Made by a program: the position numbers and the translations under genes. Below, in pieces: positions 1-5,843 of a stretch of 6,567 nt of DNA. Source of the DNA: Acidobacteriota bacterium (GTDB lineage Bacteria > Acidobacteriota > Blastocatellia > RBC074). Location: contig JABFSD010000476.1 in NCBI GenBank assembly GCA_013140935.1, positions 1-6,567 on the forward strand. Reading direction: 5' to 3'. The notes under the pieces were generated by a model. The model had not been told where the DNA came from, made no database searches, and was given only the letters and a program-made list of their open reading frames with translations. How positions within the stretch are numbered: position 1 is the stretch's first letter; the number at the start of each line of letters is the position of its first letter.

Positions 1-89
1 AAATGGCACAGGCTACGCCCGCCATCGTGGGCGAGCGGTTGTTGGTGCGGACGGAAAGCCGGTTGTATTCGATTCGTCGCAAAAGCTAA
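1..89 (+). CDS. C-terminal end of a PQQ-like beta-propeller protein (5' truncated by window edge)
   Basis: The frame is open from the left edge (first full codon at position 3) to a TAA at 87-89, leaving 28 visible residues. The stretch contains ATPAIVGERLLVRTESRLYSI, a typical last strand of PQQ-like propellers. The C-terminus of the complete propeller gene at 4639-5838 (LAVSGGALFLRSHSHLYRL) lines up with it residue by residue: the A-x-x-x-G, L-x-x-R-(T/S) and S-x-L-Y positions match. The ATG at position 3 is probably internal, because nothing before it is visible. The role is inferred from the family: an exported or periplasmic repeat protein that often lacks the PQQ cofactor itself. With only 28 residues, an unrelated short tail cannot be excluded, but the match to the in-window paralogue makes the propeller reading the best one. 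Confidence 0.6.
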   Translation, partial: MAQATPAIVGERLLVRTESRLYSIRRKS

Positions 90-108
90 ATAAGAACAAC
101 CAACCTTT

Positions 109-142
109 GGTACAGAAGAAATTGGGGTACAGAAGAAATTGG
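109..142. repeat. Perfect 17-bp tandem duplication
   Basis: The unit ggtacagaagaaattgg occurs at 109-125 and again, with no gap, at 126-142. The second unit runs into the outer end of the inverted-repeat element that starts at 137 (aattgg), so the duplication straddles the element's left boundary. Replication slippage or a trace of the element's insertion are both possible. Confidence 0.85.
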
Positions 143-251
143 ACAGGATTGACAGGATTTTCAGGATTCACGGGATTAAGCAATAGACACTGTGATTCCA
201 ACGTTTTCTCCATCCTGTCTATCCTGAAAATCCTGTCAATCCTGTCCAATT
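137..251. repeat. Inverted-repeat element, copy 1 (9-bp periodic arms)
   Basis: The left arm (137-176) and right arm (212-251) are reverse complements at 37 of 40 positions, around a spacer of about 35 nt. Each arm is built of 9-bp units: gacaggatt, gacaggatt, ttcaggatt, cacgggatt at 142-177, and the complement in the right arm. The spacer carries CAACGTT at 199-205, which is also found in copy 2. The element lies between the propeller tail and the NTF2-like gene and ends about 30 bp before that gene's ATG. Transcribed in either direction it would fold into a long hairpin. There is no T-run after it, so it is not a classical intrinsic terminator. Because 9 is a multiple of 3 and the units lack stops, it creates spurious reading frames on both strands. 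Confidence 0.85.
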
Positions 252-281
252 CTTTTGTGCTTCGATTTAGAAAGAAACTTC

Positions 282-665
282 ATGGCACAAGCACTCGAAC
301 ATTGGCATCGCTTGGTGCGCACTCGTGACGCAGCGGGATTGCAAGACTTGCTCGCGGAGGAAGTCGTTTTCTATTCGCCCGTCGTGCATTCGCCCCAGCG
401 CGGCAAGCCGTTGACGACGATGTATCTGACGGCGGCGCTTCAGGTGTTCGGCAACGAGAGCTTTCGTTACGTGCGCGAGATCGCAGGTGCAAGCGATGCC
501 GTACTCGAATTTGAACTCGAACTCGACGGCATCGCCATCAACGGCGTAGACCTCATCAAATGGAATGAACAAGGCAAGATCGTCGAGTTCAAAGTGATGC
601 TGCGTCCGCTCAAGGCCGTGAATTTGATTCATCAGAAGATGGCAGAGATGCTGAAACGGCAGTGA
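282..665 (+). CDS. NTF2-like / SnoaL-type small alpha+beta barrel protein
   Basis: This 127-aa protein has the size and pattern of the NTF2-like superfamily. An N-terminal helix (residues 2-26, with W8 and the R-D-A-A-G-L-Q-D-L-L segment) leads into V-V-F-Y-S-P (28-33), followed by the strands of a cone-shaped sheet (VLEFELELDGIAINGVDLIKW, 74-94; IVEFKVMLRPL, 100-110). It has no signal peptide, so it is probably cytoplasmic. Family members range from small-molecule isomerases and hydrolases to plain binding proteins; no specific activity can be assigned. The ATG at 282 was chosen because the frame upstream runs into the inverted-repeat element and the homologous helix starts here; an A-rich agaaag precedes it as a weak ribosome site. 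The cupin gene follows after 49 nt in the same direction, probably co-transcribed. Confidence 0.75.
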   Translation: MAQALEHWHRLVRTRDAAGLQDLLAEEVVFYSPVVHSPQRGKPLTTMYLTAALQVFGNESFRYVREIAGASDAVLEFELELDGIAINGVDLIKWNEQGKIVEFKVMLRPLKAVNLIHQKMAEMLKRQ

Positions 666-701
666 ATTCACAAACGTTGCCACCACGCTGTATTCAACCC
701 A

Positions 702-708
702 AAGGAAG
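702..708 (+). promoter_or_regulatory. Ribosome binding site of the cupin gene
   Basis: AAGGAAG lies 6 nt before the ATG at 715. It is the clearest Shine-Dalgarno sequence on the plus strand of this window and fixes the cupin start. Confidence 0.7.
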
Positions 709-714
709 AAACAC

Positions 715-1164
715 ATGATTACGAAAAGAGATTGTCTGGTCGCATGCTTCACCGCAGCGTTGACGTTGAGCGCAGCGAGTGCCGCGCGTACGCAAAACAA
801 AGTGATGGGTTCGTCCATCTTCGATTGGAATTCATTCGAGGTGAAAACGAATAAAGTCGGTGCGCGGCGCGATGTGTTGAAAGCGCCGACGGCTACGTTG
901 GATGAGTTGGAATGCCACATCACGACGTTGAATCCGGGGCAGGAAGCGCATCCGCCGCACAAGCATCCGGCGGAAGAAGTCGTCATCGTCAAAGAGGGTA
1001 CGGTGGAATCGCTGGTCAACGGGCAGCTTAAAGTCGTCGGGCCGGGTTCGGTGATTTTTCAGGCTTCGAACCAAATGCACACCATCCGCAACGTAGGCAA
1101 AACGCCCGCGACCTATCACGTCTTTCAATGGCAATCGCCGGGGATGCTCAAGAAAAGTAACTAA
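715..1164 (+). CDS. Exported small cupin-domain protein
   Basis: A 149-aa protein with an N-terminal Sec-type signal peptide: K4-R5, a hydrophobic stretch 8-18, then small residues ASAA with likely cleavage near residues 23-24. One cupin domain follows. Cupin motif 1 is at 75-95, G-x6-H82-x-H84-x3-E88-x6-G95, and motif 2 at 111-126, with G111, H122 and N126. H82, H84, E88 and H122 are the expected metal ligands, all present, so a metal-binding fold outside the cytoplasm is likely. Cupins of this single-domain type include small dioxygenases, isomerases and binding proteins, so the substrate is unknown. The start is fixed by a good ribosome site. The gene probably forms a two-gene unit with the NTF2-like gene upstream. 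A second inverted-repeat element starts 15 nt after the stop. Confidence 0.85.
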   Translation: MITKRDCLVACFTAALTLSAASAARTQNKVMGSSIFDWNSFEVKTNKVGARRDVLKAPTATLDELECHITTLNPGQEAHPPHKHPAEEVVIVKEGTVESLVNGQLKVVGPGSVIFQASNQMHTIRNVGKTPATYHVFQWQSPGMLKKSN

Positions 1165-1179
1165 ACCAGAACCGATAGG

Positions 1180-1292
1180 AATTAGACAGGATTGACAAGA
1201 TTTTCAGGATTGACGGGATGGGCTTATAGCTTGCCATCGCAACGTTATCCTTATCCTGTTCATCCTGAAAATCCCCTAAATCCTGTCCAATT
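1180..1292. repeat. Inverted-repeat element, copy 2 (9-bp periodic arms)
   Basis: This is the same family as the element at 137-251. The left arm is 1180-1219 and the right arm 1253-1292, matching as reverse complements at 32 of 40 positions around a 33-nt spacer. The 9-bp units are visible (gacaggatt, gacaagatt, ttcaggatt, gacgggat). The middle unit with GGATTTTCAGGAT is kept in both arms of both copies. The spacer again has CAACGTT at 1240-1246, at nearly the same distance from the right arm as in copy 1, while the rest of the spacer differs. The right arm ends 10 nt before the ATG of the nuclease-like gene, so it lies in that gene's leader if transcription starts upstream. Confidence 0.85.
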
Positions 1293-1302
1293 TCTTTTTT
1301 CG

Positions 1303-2448
1303 ATGGCGAATACAAAATCACTGACGCTTTTGATTGACAAGCCGAGTTGGCCGAACAGCCGTCCGCCGAAAGAGTTGGCGGCGTTGCATGGCAATGGCGG
1401 ATTCGATTTAGATCAGGCGCTGTTGCACGCGGCGCTGTGGACACGTCCGCCGCGCTATTCGGGTTGCGACCTGAGCGATAGCCATGCGTGGTTGCGATAT
1501 TTGCGCGCGTTTGCTCCGACGTATGATTTCAGGTTGCGGCGCGAGTGGGACGAAGTCAGCCATCAGCAAAAAGCCGTCTTAAGCGAAGAGGTCAGCGTAG
1601 GCGTGGCGACGCAACTGTTGACCGAACAGGTCGGTGCGTTGCTCTTTGTCGAAACCAAGTGGCTGGTGAAATTGTTGGGCACGAAGCTGCTCAAGCTGGG
1701 GCGCACGACGAAACTGGGGCCGAAGAAAGCGCCCGATTATTTGTTTCTCGACAATGCGTTGAGCTTCAGCGCGCTCGAATGCAAAGGCAATCAGAGTTCG
1801 TTGAAAGAGTTGCAGCGCGCCATCAAGACCGGCATCGAACAAAAGCAAAACCTGAATCCGGGCGAAGGCAACAAGCTCAAACATTCGCTGGTGGCGGGTT
1901 TGTTTCTGCCGCAAGCGCGCACGAAAGAAGCGGCGACGTTGATCTTGAGCGACCCTACGTGGGAAGAGATGTTGCCGCTGTTCACTGAGATTCCGTTTCG
2001 TGATTTGCTGACGGGCGTCACGCAACTGGCGCTGGCAAAACATTTCGCGCTGCTGGGTTGTTACGAACTGGCGAACGTGCTAACGGCGGTTGATCTTTAC
2101 GATCAGCGGCGCGCGTTGCGTGAGGTACGCGGCGAACTGAGCTTTCCGGTCAAGCGCGTCAAAGGTTGGTTGGTTGCTGAAATCGAACAACCGTTTGCGA
2201 TGCGGTCGCAGGCTTCTTCGCAAGAGAGTTTGTTTCCCGACGAGCGCGTCAAAGCTGATCGGCTTTGCTTTCAAGTACGCTGTCCCGTCGCGTTGTATGA
2301 CAAGCTCACACGCAGCCGCACGCCAGCGGAAGAAGTCTTTCAGTTGGCGAGCCAGTTAGAAGGGAAGGCTTGGCAATCGGGCAGCGATGAGATCAGCGCG
2401 ACGTTGCGTTCGCCGCTGGGCTTTGAGTTGCGGCTTGAGCATCGGTAA
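1303..2448 (+). CDS. Uncharacterised protein with PD-(D/E)XK nuclease-like core
   Basis: I do not recognise the 381-aa protein as a named family, but its middle has the layout of a PD-(D/E)XK nuclease. A helix with S94-E95-E96 and a G-V-A-x-x-L-L pattern is followed by P144-D145 on a strand (DYLFLDN), then E159-C-K161-G on the next strand 14 residues on. Next come a polar helix (LKELQRAIKTGIEQKQN, 167-183) and a strand (HSLVAGLFLP, 194-203). D145, E159 and K161 would be the metal-binding catalytic triad. The C-terminal half (204-381) is mixed helix and strand with no known motif. There is no signal peptide or membrane segment. The frame continues upstream to 1192, but that part translates the inverted-repeat element, so the ATG at 1303 is preferred although no Shine-Dalgarno sequence precedes it. 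No methyltransferase, helicase or toxin partner adjoins it. A stand-alone restriction or defence nuclease is inference; a degenerate or DNA-repair nuclease is an alternative. Confidence 0.6.
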   Translation: MANTKSLTLLIDKPSWPNSRPPKELAALHGNGGFDLDQALLHAALWTRPPRYSGCDLSDSHAWLRYLRAFAPTYDFRLRREWDEVSHQQKAVLSEEVSVGVATQLLTEQVGALLFVETKWLVKLLGTKLLKLGRTTKLGPKKAPDYLFLDNALSFSALECKGNQSSLKELQRAIKTGIEQKQNLNPGEGNKLKHSLVAGLFLPQARTKEAATLILSDPTWEEMLPLFTEIPFRDLLTGVTQLALAKHFALLGCYELANVLTAVDLYDQRRALREVRGELSFPVKRVKGWLVAEIEQPFAMRSQASSQESLFPDERVKADRLCFQVRCPVALYDKLTRSRTPAEEVFQLASQLEGKAWQSGSDEISATLRSPLGFELRLEHR

Positions 2449-2454
2449 GCATCG

Positions 2455-2517
2455 GGTCGTAGAACAAGATGGTATCTTGTTCTACGACCAGCAGAACAAG
2501 ATACCATCTTGTTCTAC
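2455..2517. repeat. Nested double palindrome between the nuclease-like gene and thiG
   Basis: Three exact pairings overlap here. First, 2455-2470 pairs with 2474-2489: a 16-bp perfect stem with loop GGT. Second, 2493-2502 pairs with 2506-2515: a 10-bp stem with loop ACC. Third, the whole of 2459-2483 is the exact reverse complement of 2493-2517, a 25-bp stem around 9 nt. The region can therefore fold as two adjacent hairpins with complementary loops, or as one long hairpin. It starts 6 nt after the nuclease-like gene's stop and ends 9 nt before the thiG ATG. No T-run follows, so termination is not obvious; a REP-like repeat or an mRNA-stability element are possible. Confidence 0.9.
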
Positions 2518-2526
2518 AATGAATTT

Positions 2527-3303
2527 ATGGACACCAAATTTGTCATCGCAGGAAAAGAATTCAAATCGCGCCTCATCATCGGCACGGGCAAATACAAAAC
2601 CAACGAAGCAATGGTCGAAGCCTTTGACCGCAGCGGCGCTGAAATGATTACGGTCGCGGTGCGGCGCGTGAACATCACCGACCGTTCACAACCGTCGTTG
2701 TTGGATTTCATTGATCTGAAACGTTTCGCCATTTTGCCGAATACGGCGGGTTGTTACACGGCGGACGAAGCGATTCGCACGGCGCGGCTGGCGCGCGAAG
2801 TCGGCCTTTCAGACTGGGTCAAGGTCGAAGTCATCGGCGATCAAAAGACGCTGTTTCCCGACAACGAAGCTACGCTTGAGGCGACCAAAGTTTTGGTGAA
2901 AGAAGGCTTCACGGTGCTGCCTTATTTCGGCGACGATTTGATTATGGCGAAAAAGCTGATTGATGCCGGAGCCTCCGCCGTGATGCCGCTCGCCGCACCG
3001 ATTGGTTCGGGCTTGGGCATTCAGAATCCGAACAACCTGCGCATCATGCGCGAGCAGATCACCGAAGTCCCCATCATCGTTGACGCAGGCGTAGGCACTG
3101 CGTCAGACGCATGCTTTGCGATGGAGTTGGGCATTGACGGCTTGCTGATGAATACCGCGATTGCCGAAGCCGAGCATCCAGGCGAGATGGCCGAAGCGAT
3201 GCGAAAGGCCGTCGAAGCCGGACGTTCAGCGTTTCTTGCCGGACGTATGCCGCAACGTTTGTATGCGAGTGCGAGCAGTCCGTTGACGGGAGTTTCTCGC
3301 TAA
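2527..3303 (+). CDS. thiG: Thiazole synthase ThiG
   Basis: ThiG builds the thiazole phosphate ring of thiamine from 1-deoxy-D-xylulose 5-phosphate, dehydroglycine and the sulfur carried by ThiS thiocarboxylate, in the cytoplasm. The 258-aa length and the TIM-barrel sequence fit the family throughout: [15 protein letters not shown] near the N-terminus, VAVRRVN (44-49), [10 protein letters not shown] (70-79), the [10 protein letters not shown] segment with the Schiff-base lysine K99, VLPYFGDD (130-136), GSGLGIQNP (160-168), and the phosphate-binding GVGTASDA (188-195) and MNTAIAEA (208-215). ATG 2527 is preferred over the TTG at 2509, which lies inside the palindrome. There is no Shine-Dalgarno sequence and no TPP-riboswitch-like sequence in the 78-nt leader. 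thiS, thiF, thiH or thiO and thiE are absent from the window, so this thiG stands alone here. Identity is nearly certain. Confidence 0.97.
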   Translation: MDTKFVIAGKEFKSRLIIGTGKYKTNEAMVEAFDRSGAEMITVAVRRVNITDRSQPSLLDFIDLKRFAILPNTAGCYTADEAIRTARLAREVGLSDWVKVEVIGDQKTLFPDNEATLEATKVLVKEGFTVLPYFGDDLIMAKKLIDAGASAVMPLAAPIGSGLGIQNPNNLRIMREQITEVPIIVDAGVGTASDACFAMELGIDGLLMNTAIAEAEHPGEMAEAMRKAVEAGRSAFLAGRMPQRLYASASSPLTGVSR

Positions 3304-3322
3304 ATCAGTTTTCACTTCGGTC

Positions 3323-3381
3323 TATGCGAATGCGGGCTGTAACGCGGATTAGTAATCCGCGTTACAGCCCGCATTCGCATA
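3323..3381. repeat. 29-bp perfect inverted repeat with 1-nt centre, between convergent genes
   Basis: The arms 3323-3351 and 3353-3381 are exact reverse complements around a single G at 3352. It starts 20 nt after the thiG stop and ends 19 nt before the stop of the opposing LarA-like gene, so it serves both transcripts. Neither side has a run of T, so it is not a textbook intrinsic terminator. It may still block read-through or protect both mRNA 3' ends. Its sequence is unrelated to the other repeats in the window. Confidence 0.9.
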
Positions 3382-3399
3382 TGGGTAACAGCAAATGAC

Positions 3400-4626
3400 C
3401 TAAAACGGAATCATCGTGCCTTGTTCGTTGAACAGGCTGCCGGGTTCATTGATGAGTTCGACGTTGCGGTGGCGTTCTTCGAGTGCGGCGGGCGAAAGAT
3501 AAAGCTCGCTCAAGTGCAACGTATCCTTGATGCGGGCTATACGTTTGGGGCGTTTCGGGTCATGACTGGCGCGGATGCCCCATTCAAATGCCTGCCGGTC
3601 AGTAGGCGCGACAATCGGCAAAGCGAAATGTTCATAAAAGCCGCTCGTGATGCCGTTCATGTAAGTCGCATCCCAATCAATCTTGTCAGCCAGACGACGC
3701 GTGACTACGTCGGCCAGACCAATGCCGCAAGCGTTGCCGTGCGACTCTTCGGTGATGTCGGTGGCGATGATGACTTTCACGCGCGGCTTGTCGGCATCTT
3801 CTGCGCCGCGAATGCGCATACGTCCGATGATGTTCGGATCCATCCCGGAACCGCTGATGTTTTTGCCGATGCGGTCTACGATCAATACGTCGAGTTCGTC
3901 GAGCGGGAAGCTGGGCAAACTCTCTTTGGCGAGTTTGAGCAGTTGCGGTTCGCGCGTCCAGATTTCTTCGGGCGTGAGGGCTTCGATCATCGCGGTTTCG
4001 TCGTAAGCGTTTTCGACGATGCCTACGCCGAGAATGACTTTGCCCGTAGCCATGATCTTGCGTGCTGCGGCAGGCATCAGCGTTTTCAAACCGTAAATGC
4101 CGTAACTGTGCAAGGCTTCGGCCAGCCGTTGTTTGCCCAAACCGATGATGCTCATCTTGACCAGTCCGCTTTCATAATCGCCATGAAAGGCCGTGTGCGG
4201 CTTGATGCGATTGACCAGAATCACGCCGTCCGATTCATAAGCGGTTTTATCCATGAACAGCGGAATTTCCAGATCGCCGTGTTCGATGGGTACGACTTCC
4301 ATCGAAGAACGAATCGCGCAGCCCATCGTCGCGGCGGTGATGTCGTAAGACGCGAGAATCTCGGCTTGGCCTTCGTCCGTCGCGCCGCCATGCGAACCCA
4401 TCGCGGGAAAGATGAACGGATTGCCGCCTTTTGATTTCACGACATCAACGACGGCTTTGACGATGCGCGCGATGTTGGCGACGCCGCGACTGCCTGCGCC
4501 GATGGCGATGTTTGCACCGGGCGCGATCGTGAGTTTTTGCATTTGTTGCGCGACGGTGGCTTCGATGTCGGCAACCATTTCGCGGGGGAATTGCTGGCGT
4601 ACTTTGGTGAATGGATAGTTGTTCAT
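3400..4626 (-). CDS. LarA/DUF2088-family protein (lactate racemase-like 2-hydroxyacid racemase/epimerase candidate)
   Basis: A 408-aa cytoplasmic protein resembling the LarA family (Pfam Lar_N, formerly DUF2088), whose characterised members racemise or epimerise 2-hydroxyacids with a nickel-pincer nucleotide. Visible landmarks are GAGSRGVANI (43-52), the FPAMGSHGGAT segment (73-83) with H79, NRIKPHTAFHGDYESGLVKM (139-158) with H144, H148 and K157, and GLGKQ (162-166). H79, H144 and K157 are spaced roughly like the two catalytic histidines and cofactor-bound lysine of LarA; this correspondence is by eye. The length is close to that of LarA (about 420). The C-terminal half has ITEESHGNACGIGLADVVT. 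It is the last gene of the minus-strand operon, 12 nt after the propeller gene, with its ribosome site overlapping that gene's stop. The cofactor-maturation genes larB, larC and larE are not in the window. The substrate is unknown; assignment as a nickel enzyme is not assured. Confidence 0.75.
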   Translation of the reverse strand: MNNYPFTKVRQQFPREMVADIEATVAQQMQKLTIAPGANIAIGAGSRGVANIARIVKAVVDVVKSKGGNPFIFPAMGSHGGATDEGQAEILASYDITAATMGCAIRSSMEVVPIEHGDLEIPLFMDKTAYESDGVILVNRIKPHTAFHGDYESGLVKMSIIGLGKQRLAEALHSYGIYGLKTLMPAAARKIMATGKVILGVGIVENAYDETAMIEALTPEEIWTREPQLLKLAKESLPSFPLDELDVLIVDRIGKNISGSGMDPNIIGRMRIRGAEDADKPRVKVIIATDITEESHGNACGIGLADVVTRRLADKIDWDATYMNGITSGFYEHFALPIVAPTDRQAFEWGIRASHDPKRPKRIARIKDTLHLSELYLSPAALEERHRNVELINEPGSLFNEQGTMIPF

Positions 4627-4634
4627 AGGGATTT

Positions 4635-4640
4635 GTCCTT
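4635..4640 (-). promoter_or_regulatory. Ribosome binding site of the LarA-like gene, overlapping the upstream stop codon
   Basis: On the minus strand AAGGAC lies 8 nt before the ATG (4626-4624) and shares two bases with the TAA of the propeller gene (4641-4639). This fixes the start and suggests translational coupling. Confidence 0.7.
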
Positions 4641-5838
4641 AATTGCTTAAACGATAAAGATGCGAATGGCTGCGCAAAAAAAGCGCGCCGCCCGATACCG
4701 CCAGCGAAGCCAGCGTTTGTCCGTCAATCTGATTTTTGGCGAGTTGTTTGAATTCCTTGCCCGGTGCAATCACGACGGACTCGCCTTCTTCGCTTTGAAA
4801 GTAAATGCGTCCGTCGGCATACAACGGCGAAGCCGAAAAGTTGCCGCCCAGTCGCTGTTGCCAATGCACCGTGCCGCTTTGCGCGTCGAGGCAAGTGGCA
4901 ATGCCGTTGTCACTGATGACATAGAGTTCTTCGCCTACAAGCAAAGGCGAAGGCGTGAGTGATACGCCGCGTTTCAGCATCCACGCGACGTGTGATTTGG
5001 TTACGTCGCCGCGACCCCCAGGTTCGTTGACGCGCACGGCCAACAATGACGGTTGCATGAAGCCGGTGCAAAGATAGACCAGTCCGTTGCCATAGACCGG
5101 GCGCGGTACGTTGGAAAAGCCGTCGCCATAAGTCACATACCAAAGCTCTTTGCCCGTGCGCGGTTCATAAGCGGTGGTGCGAAAGGCTCCGGGACTGATG
5201 AGTTGATCGCCGGTGGGCAGGCGCACGATCAACGACGTCGCGTAAGCCTGCGCGCCCTGACGGAATTTCTTCCAACGCTGTTTGCCGGTTTGTTTGTCGA
5301 GGGCCACGACGTATTGCTCCTGCTGCCCGTCGCAATTCACGATCAACAGATCTTCATACAGCACAGGCGAGCCGCCGTTGCCGTGTTGTCCGTTGTCGTA
5401 AGCCAATGTCGTTTTCCAAATCACGGTTCCATCATTCTTGAGACACGCCGTGCCCGATGCCCCGAAATGCACGTAAACTTTATCGCCTTCCAACAACGGC
5501 GTAGGCGAAGCGTGACTGTTTTTCTGATGTGCATGTGCGGAGTTCTTGAGGCGAAAGATTTCTACGTTGAGCAGCACCGCGCCCGTGTTGCGGTCAATGC
5601 ACAGGGCGCGCAACGAACGGCCTTCTTCGGTCGCGGTGGTGAGCCATACGCGGTCGCCTTGAATCGCGGGCGAAGACCAGCCTTTACCCGGCAACGGCGT
5701 TTTCCATTTGACGTGATTGGTTTCGCTCCACGTCACGGGCAGGCCGCGTTCGGTGGAATGGCCTTGTCCGGTCGGGCCGCGAAATTCGGGCCAATCGTCG
5801 AAGCTGAATAACAGCGCAAAGGAGAGCAATGCTTTCAT
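4639..5838 (-). CDS. Exported PQQ-like beta-propeller repeat protein
   Basis: A 399-aa protein. Residues 1-13 (K2 then ALLSFALLFSF) look like a short signal peptide. The mature part opens with DWPEFRGPTGQG (15-26) and KWKTPLPGKGWSSP (44-57), the standard entrance of this family. Propeller blades are marked by repeats of the form (A/C)-x-(D/E)-x-x-(T/S)-G-x-x-x-W: CIDRNTG (80-86), ALDKQTGKQRW (179-189), AYEPRTGKELW (223-233) and CLDAQSGTVHW (316-326), each alternating with SP-x-L/V and Y/VYV strands. Members are usually periplasmic or surface scaffold proteins; most lack evidence for PQQ binding, and I see no dehydrogenase motif. It begins 5 nt after the isomerase gene, with a weak AAGG 10 nt before its ATG inside that gene's end, so the genes are probably co-transcribed. 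Its C-terminus matches the truncated gene at 1-89. Confidence 0.88.
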   Translation of the reverse strand: MKALLSFALLFSFDDWPEFRGPTGQGHSTERGLPVTWSETNHVKWKTPLPGKGWSSPAIQGDRVWLTTATEEGRSLRALCIDRNTGAVLLNVEIFRLKNSAHAHQKNSHASPTPLLEGDKVYVHFGASGTACLKNDGTVIWKTTLAYDNGQHGNGGSPVLYEDLLIVNCDGQQEQYVVALDKQTGKQRWKKFRQGAQAYATSLIVRLPTGDQLISPGAFRTTAYEPRTGKELWYVTYGDGFSNVPRPVYGNGLVYLCTGFMQPSLLAVRVNEPGGRGDVTKSHVAWMLKRGVSLTPSPLLVGEELYVISDNGIATCLDAQSGTVHWQQRLGGNFSASPLYADGRIYFQSEEGESVVIAPGKEFKQLAKNQIDGQTLASLAVSGGALFLRSHSHLYRLSN

Positions 5839-5843
5839 TTTGA

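Noticed and set aside
149..180. Sigma-70 promoter based on TTGACA within repeat copy 1 (also 1192-1197 in copy 2)
   Set aside because: No -10-like hexamer lies 16-18 nt downstream in either copy; TTGACA arises from the repeat unit itself.
142..247. CRISPR-like array
   Set aside because: The units are 9 bp, degenerate, contiguous and arranged as inverted arms; there are no spacers of regular length and no cas genes.
13..249. Open frames on both strands over repeat copy 1
   Set aside because: They are translations of the 9-bp periodic repeat (NPVNPENPVNPV-type strings), which is stop-free in several frames by its period.
267..1019. A 250-codon minus-strand frame across the NTF2-like and cupin genes
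   Set aside because: It covers two well-supported plus-strand genes and their gap, is rich in unlikely composition, and shows no domain.
2449..2526. TPP riboswitch ahead of thiG
   Set aside because: The leader is short and occupied by the palindrome; none of the conserved TPP-aptamer segments is visible.
2509..2526. TTG start for thiG at 2509
   Set aside because: It lies inside the palindrome arm and adds six residues not typical of ThiG; the ATG at 2527 starts the conserved protein.
3323..3381. Classical bidirectional intrinsic terminator
   Set aside because: There is no T-run after the stem on either strand; termination by the stem alone is possible but not shown, so it is listed as a repeat.
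3421..4434. A 337-codon open frame on the plus strand opposite the LarA-like gene
   Set aside because: It is antisense to a gene with clear family motifs, has no recognisable domain, and long mirror frames are common at this codon usage.
5053..5811. A 252-codon open frame on the plus strand opposite the propeller gene
   Set aside because: It has no recognisable domain and lies wholly within a convincing coding sequence on the other strand.
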